In this document: positions 61,284-64,000 of the stretch, piece after piece
Numbering within the stretch: the first letter of the stretch is position 1
How the letters are laid out: each line of letters starts with the position of its first letter
Assembly (NCBI RefSeq): GCF_004570865.1
Contig: NZ_SPQS01000001.1
Location: 186,001 to 250,000, forward strand
From: Bradyrhizobium frederickii
GTDB taxonomy: Bacteria > Pseudomonadota > Alphaproteobacteria > Rhizobiales > Xanthobacteraceae
Length of the DNA: 64,000 nucleotides
Direction: 5' to 3'
Made by a program: the position numbers and the translations under genes
Notes under the pieces: generated by a model
What the model was told of the DNA's origin: nothing
Databases searched by the model: none
What the model saw: the letters and a program-made list of their open reading frames with translations, nothing else

Positions 61284-62015
61284 ATGAGCCATTTCAGTCC
61301 GACGGCCGCCGTCAACTACTTCTTCAACTACTTCCTGATGAAGGGTGTGCTGGTCACCATCGGCCTGACGGTGGCGGCTGTCATCGGCGGATTGATCCTC
61401 GGCATGGGCATCGCGTTGATGCGCATGTCGTCCAACCCGGTGCTGTCAGGCTTCTCGCGCTTCTACATCTGGTTCTTCCGCGGCACGCCGCTGCTGATCC
61501 AGCTCGTGGTGATCTACAGCGGCTTGCCGCAGCTCGGGATCAAGTTCTCCGTGATCACCTGCGCGCTGGTCGGGCTCATCCTCAACGAGGCGGCCTATCT
61601 CGCCGAGATCGTGCGCAGCGGCTTCATGGCGGTGTCGGCGGGGCAGCGCGAAGCGGCCTGGGCGCTCAGCCTATCGCCCTGGGTGACATTCCGCCGCGTG
61701 ACCCTGCCGCAGGCGTTCCGGCTGATGATCCCGCCGCTCGGCAACTCCATCAATTCGCTCTTGAAGGCGACGTCGCTCGCCTCGGTGATCTCGGTCGAGG
61801 AGCTCATGCGTCGCAGCGACATGCTGATGCAGGAGCATTTCCAGATTCTCGAAGTCTACGCGGCGGCCACGGCCTATTACCTGATCCTCACTTCGGTCTG
61901 GGATGCGGTTCAGCGCCGGCTGGAGAAGCATTTTGGTCGGTCGAATGCTGCGAAGACGAGGCGGGTCGCGGCGAGCGCGCCGGTTGCGCAAGCAGGCGTG
62001 GGGGCCCGCGCATGA
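61284..62015 (+). CDS. Polar amino-acid type ABC transporter permease
   Basis: 243 residues with first helix MKGVLVTIGLTVAAVIGGLILGMGIALM, the motif FYIWFFRGTPLLIQLVVIYSGLP, and the coupling loop EAAWALSLSPWVTFRRVTLPQAFRLMIPPLGN. Only one permease gene is present, so it probably works as a homodimer. A cytoplasmic C-terminal tail (HFGRSNAAKTRRVAASAPVAQ) is longer than normal. The stop overlaps the ATPase start. Confidence 0.9.
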   Translation: MSHFSPTAAVNYFFNYFLMKGVLVTIGLTVAAVIGGLILGMGIALMRMSSNPVLSGFSRFYIWFFRGTPLLIQLVVIYSGLPQLGIKFSVITCALVGLILNEAAYLAEIVRSGFMAVSAGQREAAWALSLSPWVTFRRVTLPQAFRLMIPPLGNSINSLLKATSLASVISVEELMRRSDMLMQEHFQILEVYAAATAYYLILTSVWDAVQRRLEKHFGRSNAAKTRRVAASAPVAQAGVGARA

Positions 62016-62812
62016 GCGAGATGTCAATGAATACGGCCAGCGGTGCCGATGGCGCAGCGGCGCAGCCGCAGCTTCGTGAGGTGCCAGCGGTTCGCATGGA
62101 GGCCGTCTACAAGCATTATGGCGATTTCACCGCGTTGAACGAGGTCGATCTCAAGGTCGCCAGGGGCGAGAAGATCGTGGTCTGCGGTCCCTCCGGTTCG
62201 GGCAAGTCGACGCTCATTCGCTGCATCAACCATATCGAGAAGCACGATGAGGGCCTGATCTACGTCAATGGCATCGAGCTCGATCATCAGCGCAAGAACA
62301 TCGACGCGGTCAGACGCGACACCGGCATGGTGTTCCAGAGCTTTAATCTGTTTCCGCATATGACGGTGCTGGAGAACTGCATCCTGGCGCCGATGACCGT
62401 GAGTGGGATGAGCGAGGCGGAGGCAAAGGACCTCGCCATGCATTTCCTCACCAAGGTCCGGATTCCCGACCAGGCCGAGAAATTCCCCGGGCAGCTCTCG
62501 GGTGGCCAGCAGCAGCGCGTCGCCATCGCACGCGCGCTGTGCATGCGGCCGAAGATCATGCTGTTCGACGAGCCGACCTCCGCGCTCGACCCCGAGATGG
62601 TCAAGGAAGTGCTGGAGACCATGAAGAAGCTGGCGGAAGAGGGCATGACCATGTTGTGCGTGACCCACGAGATGGGCTTTGCCCGCGAGGTCGCCGACCG
62701 CATCGTGTTCATGAACGAAGGGAAGGTGGTCGAGCAGGCCGCGCCGGAGGAGTTCTTCAAGAATCCAAAGTCCGAGCGTGCCAGGACCTTCCTCGACCAG
62801 ATCATCCACTAG
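62012..62812 (+). CDS. Polar amino-acid type ABC transporter ATP-binding protein
   Basis: 266 residues from ATG 62012 (ATGA overlap with the permease stop). Walker [10 protein letters not shown], signature LSGGQQQRV, Walker [20 protein letters not shown], switch CVTHEMGFA. An extra 25-residue Ala-rich N-terminus precedes the first strand. Closely similar to the ATPase at 35618. Seven bases later the third DapA-family gene starts. Confidence 0.92.
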   Translation: MSEMSMNTASGADGAAAQPQLREVPAVRMEAVYKHYGDFTALNEVDLKVARGEKIVVCGPSGSGKSTLIRCINHIEKHDEGLIYVNGIELDHQRKNIDAVRRDTGMVFQSFNLFPHMTVLENCILAPMTVSGMSEAEAKDLAMHFLTKVRIPDQAEKFPGQLSGGQQQRVAIARALCMRPKIMLFDEPTSALDPEMVKEVLETMKKLAEEGMTMLCVTHEMGFAREVADRIVFMNEGKVVEQAAPEEFFKNPKSERARTFLDQIIH

Positions 62813-62818
62813 GTAGCG

Positions 62819-63757
62819 ATGTCGGGGTTGCAGACATTCGGCGATCGCCTGCGCGGCATCCATGCCGCCACAATCGTGCCGATGACGCCCGATTTTGCGA
62901 TTGACGATGCGAAGCTCGTAGCGCATCTCGCTTCGGTCGCGTCCACGCCGGGCATCAATGGGCTCCTGGTCAACGGCCACGCCGGGGAGAATTTTGTGCT
63001 GTCGCTGGCCGAGAAACGGCGCGTGGTGGAGCTGGCGCGTGAGCACGCGCCGAAGAACTGCCTGATCGTCTCCGGCGTCAATCACGAATCCAGCCTGGAG
63101 GCCGCGCGCGAGGCGACCGCACTGGAACAGGCCGGCGCCGACGGGCTTCTTGTGTTTCCTCCGAACAGCTGGGCGCTCGGTCATTCCGACGACTGTGTCA
63201 TCGAGCATCACCGCCATATCCGCGATGCCACGACCGTGCCGTTGATGCTCTACGCCGCGCCCGTTGGTGCGGGGGCCATGGCTTATGTGCCGTCGCTGCT
63301 GGAACGGCTCGTCGCGGATTCTCGCTTTGTCGCGATCAAGGAGGGCAGTTGGGAGGTCGCAACTTATGAGCAGAACCTGAGGCTGATCCGCAAGCTACGC
63401 CCTGAGTTCGTCGTGCTTGGCTCCGGCGACGAGCATTTGCTGACGAGCTATCTCGTCGGCTCGGCCGGTAGCCAAGTCAGCCTTGCCTGCGTCGTGCCGG
63501 AGCTTGTCGTTACTCTCTGGAACGCGGCGGAGGCCGGCGACTGGGAGCAGGCGCGTGCGGCGCACGCGAAGCTTTATCCGCTTGCGGTCGCGATCTACCG
63601 CGATGCGCCCGGGGGACGGGCAACAGTGCGGCTCAAGGCCTGCCTGAAGCTGCTCGCGCGTCTTTCATGCGATGCAGTACGACCGCCGCAGCCACCGGTG
63701 ACACCAGGCGAGTTGCAGGCGCTCCAACAGGCACTGCGGATCGCCGGAGCGCTCTAG
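62819..63757 (+). CDS. DapA/NAL superfamily lyase, third of three
   Basis: 312 residues from ATG 62819. The substrate loop is LVNGHAGENFVLSLAEK, as in the second copy; Tyr strand LMLYAAPVGAGAM and Schiff-base Lys in FVAIKEGSW are kept. It ends the + arm. Three NAL-family enzymes in one operon is unusual and suggests successive aldolase or dehydratase steps or parallel substrates. No terminator is obvious downstream. Confidence 0.87.
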   Translation: MSGLQTFGDRLRGIHAATIVPMTPDFAIDDAKLVAHLASVASTPGINGLLVNGHAGENFVLSLAEKRRVVELAREHAPKNCLIVSGVNHESSLEAAREATALEQAGADGLLVFPPNSWALGHSDDCVIEHHRHIRDATTVPLMLYAAPVGAGAMAYVPSLLERLVADSRFVAIKEGSWEVATYEQNLRLIRKLRPEFVVLGSGDEHLLTSYLVGSAGSQVSLACVVPELVVTLWNAAEAGDWEQARAAHAKLYPLAVAIYRDAPGGRATVRLKACLKLLARLSCDAVRPPQPPVTPGELQALQQALRIAGAL

Positions 63758-64000
63758 GCCTCGGCGGGCAACCTCGACGCCGGCGTTGACCTGTTGATCG
63801 CAAACGAAACGGTCACGTCCGAGCAGTTCGCGCCATTGCTCGGCAAGCGCAGCGGAGAAAGCAAGCCGGTCGCCGCGTGACGGCGCCAGGCGCCGTGATC
63901 GCGCAGCTTGGTCTGCGCTGTCAGATGACATGCGACGGCATCAAGCCCCTGTCATGATACCGCCAGAACAGGCGGGCGCTTCTGGGACCCCTGCCTGATT
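63758..64000. other. 243-base tail with no supported gene
   Basis: After the third DapA-type gene. A - strand frame covers it (63665-63931) but it overlaps the + gene, has no homology and no ribosome site. Nothing else is visible up to the window edge. Confidence 0.4.

Overview
The window looks like a high-GC alphaproteobacterial chromosome, most likely Bradyrhizobium or a close relative in the Nitrobacteraceae. The basis is gene content: dense operons of ABC transporters with CoA-linked catabolic enzymes, FixK-type Crp/Fnr regulators, TTGA-N6-TCAA operators, and small exported hypothetical proteins of the kind common in that group. I see no tRNA, rRNA, CRISPR array, IS element or phage module.

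Layout. (1) 1-4529: a branched-chain amino-acid type (Liv) ABC transporter operon on +, entering from the left edge, followed by a frameshifted Rieske gene. (2) About 5.3-27.3 kb: an accessory region of mixed strands. It holds two large paralogous arylsulfatases, an octaheme cytochrome c/TPR protein, a bacterial glutamate-receptor-type channel, a SulP anion transporter, a beta carbonic anhydrase, a Spy-like periplasmic protein, an outer-membrane beta-barrel, several small exported or membrane proteins, broken genes (DUF2252, a truncated membrane peptide) and two FixK-like regulators. Eight exact TTGA-N6-TCAA boxes lie between 11.2 and 26.3 kb, and a read-through of the rest of the window found none. 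One box sits 41-42 bases upstream of a three-hairpin, C-loop structure ending in a T-run, which I read as an oxygen-responsive small RNA. (3) 27.4-37.9 kb: a LysR gene divergent from a long + operon with a ketopantoate-reductase-like enzyme, VOC protein, MaoC hydratase, CaiB-type CoA-transferase, two shikimate dehydrogenase homologues, a polar amino-acid type ABC transporter, type II dehydroquinase and a Gfo/Idh/MocA oxidoreductase. (4) 38.3-48.7 kb: a Tat-exported polyamine-type ABC transporter, a three-subunit molybdenum hydroxylase whose large subunit is broken by an internal deletion, an amidase and a LysR regulator. (5) 48.7-63.8 kb: a LacI-regulated divergent catabolic locus. The - arm encodes LacI, tautomerase, acyl-CoA dehydrogenase, CoA-transferase, MaoC and a binding protein. 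The + arm encodes three DapA-family lyases, CaiB-type CoA-transferase, a frameshifted acyl-CoA dehydrogenase, two hot-dog hydratases, a small dimeric-barrel protein and a complete polar amino-acid type ABC transporter. Two palindromic LacI-type operators sit in the divergent promoter region.

Functional reading. Regions 1 and 3-5 are uptake-plus-catabolism units for carboxylated, shikimate-like or N-heteroaromatic compounds; their exact substrates cannot be read from sequence. Region 2 looks like a microoxic regulon assembled under FixK/FNR control that is not the classical fixNOQP type. Four broken genes (Rieske, coxL-type, acyl-CoA dehydrogenase, DUF2252) suggest either active gene decay or, for the single-base cases, sequencing error.
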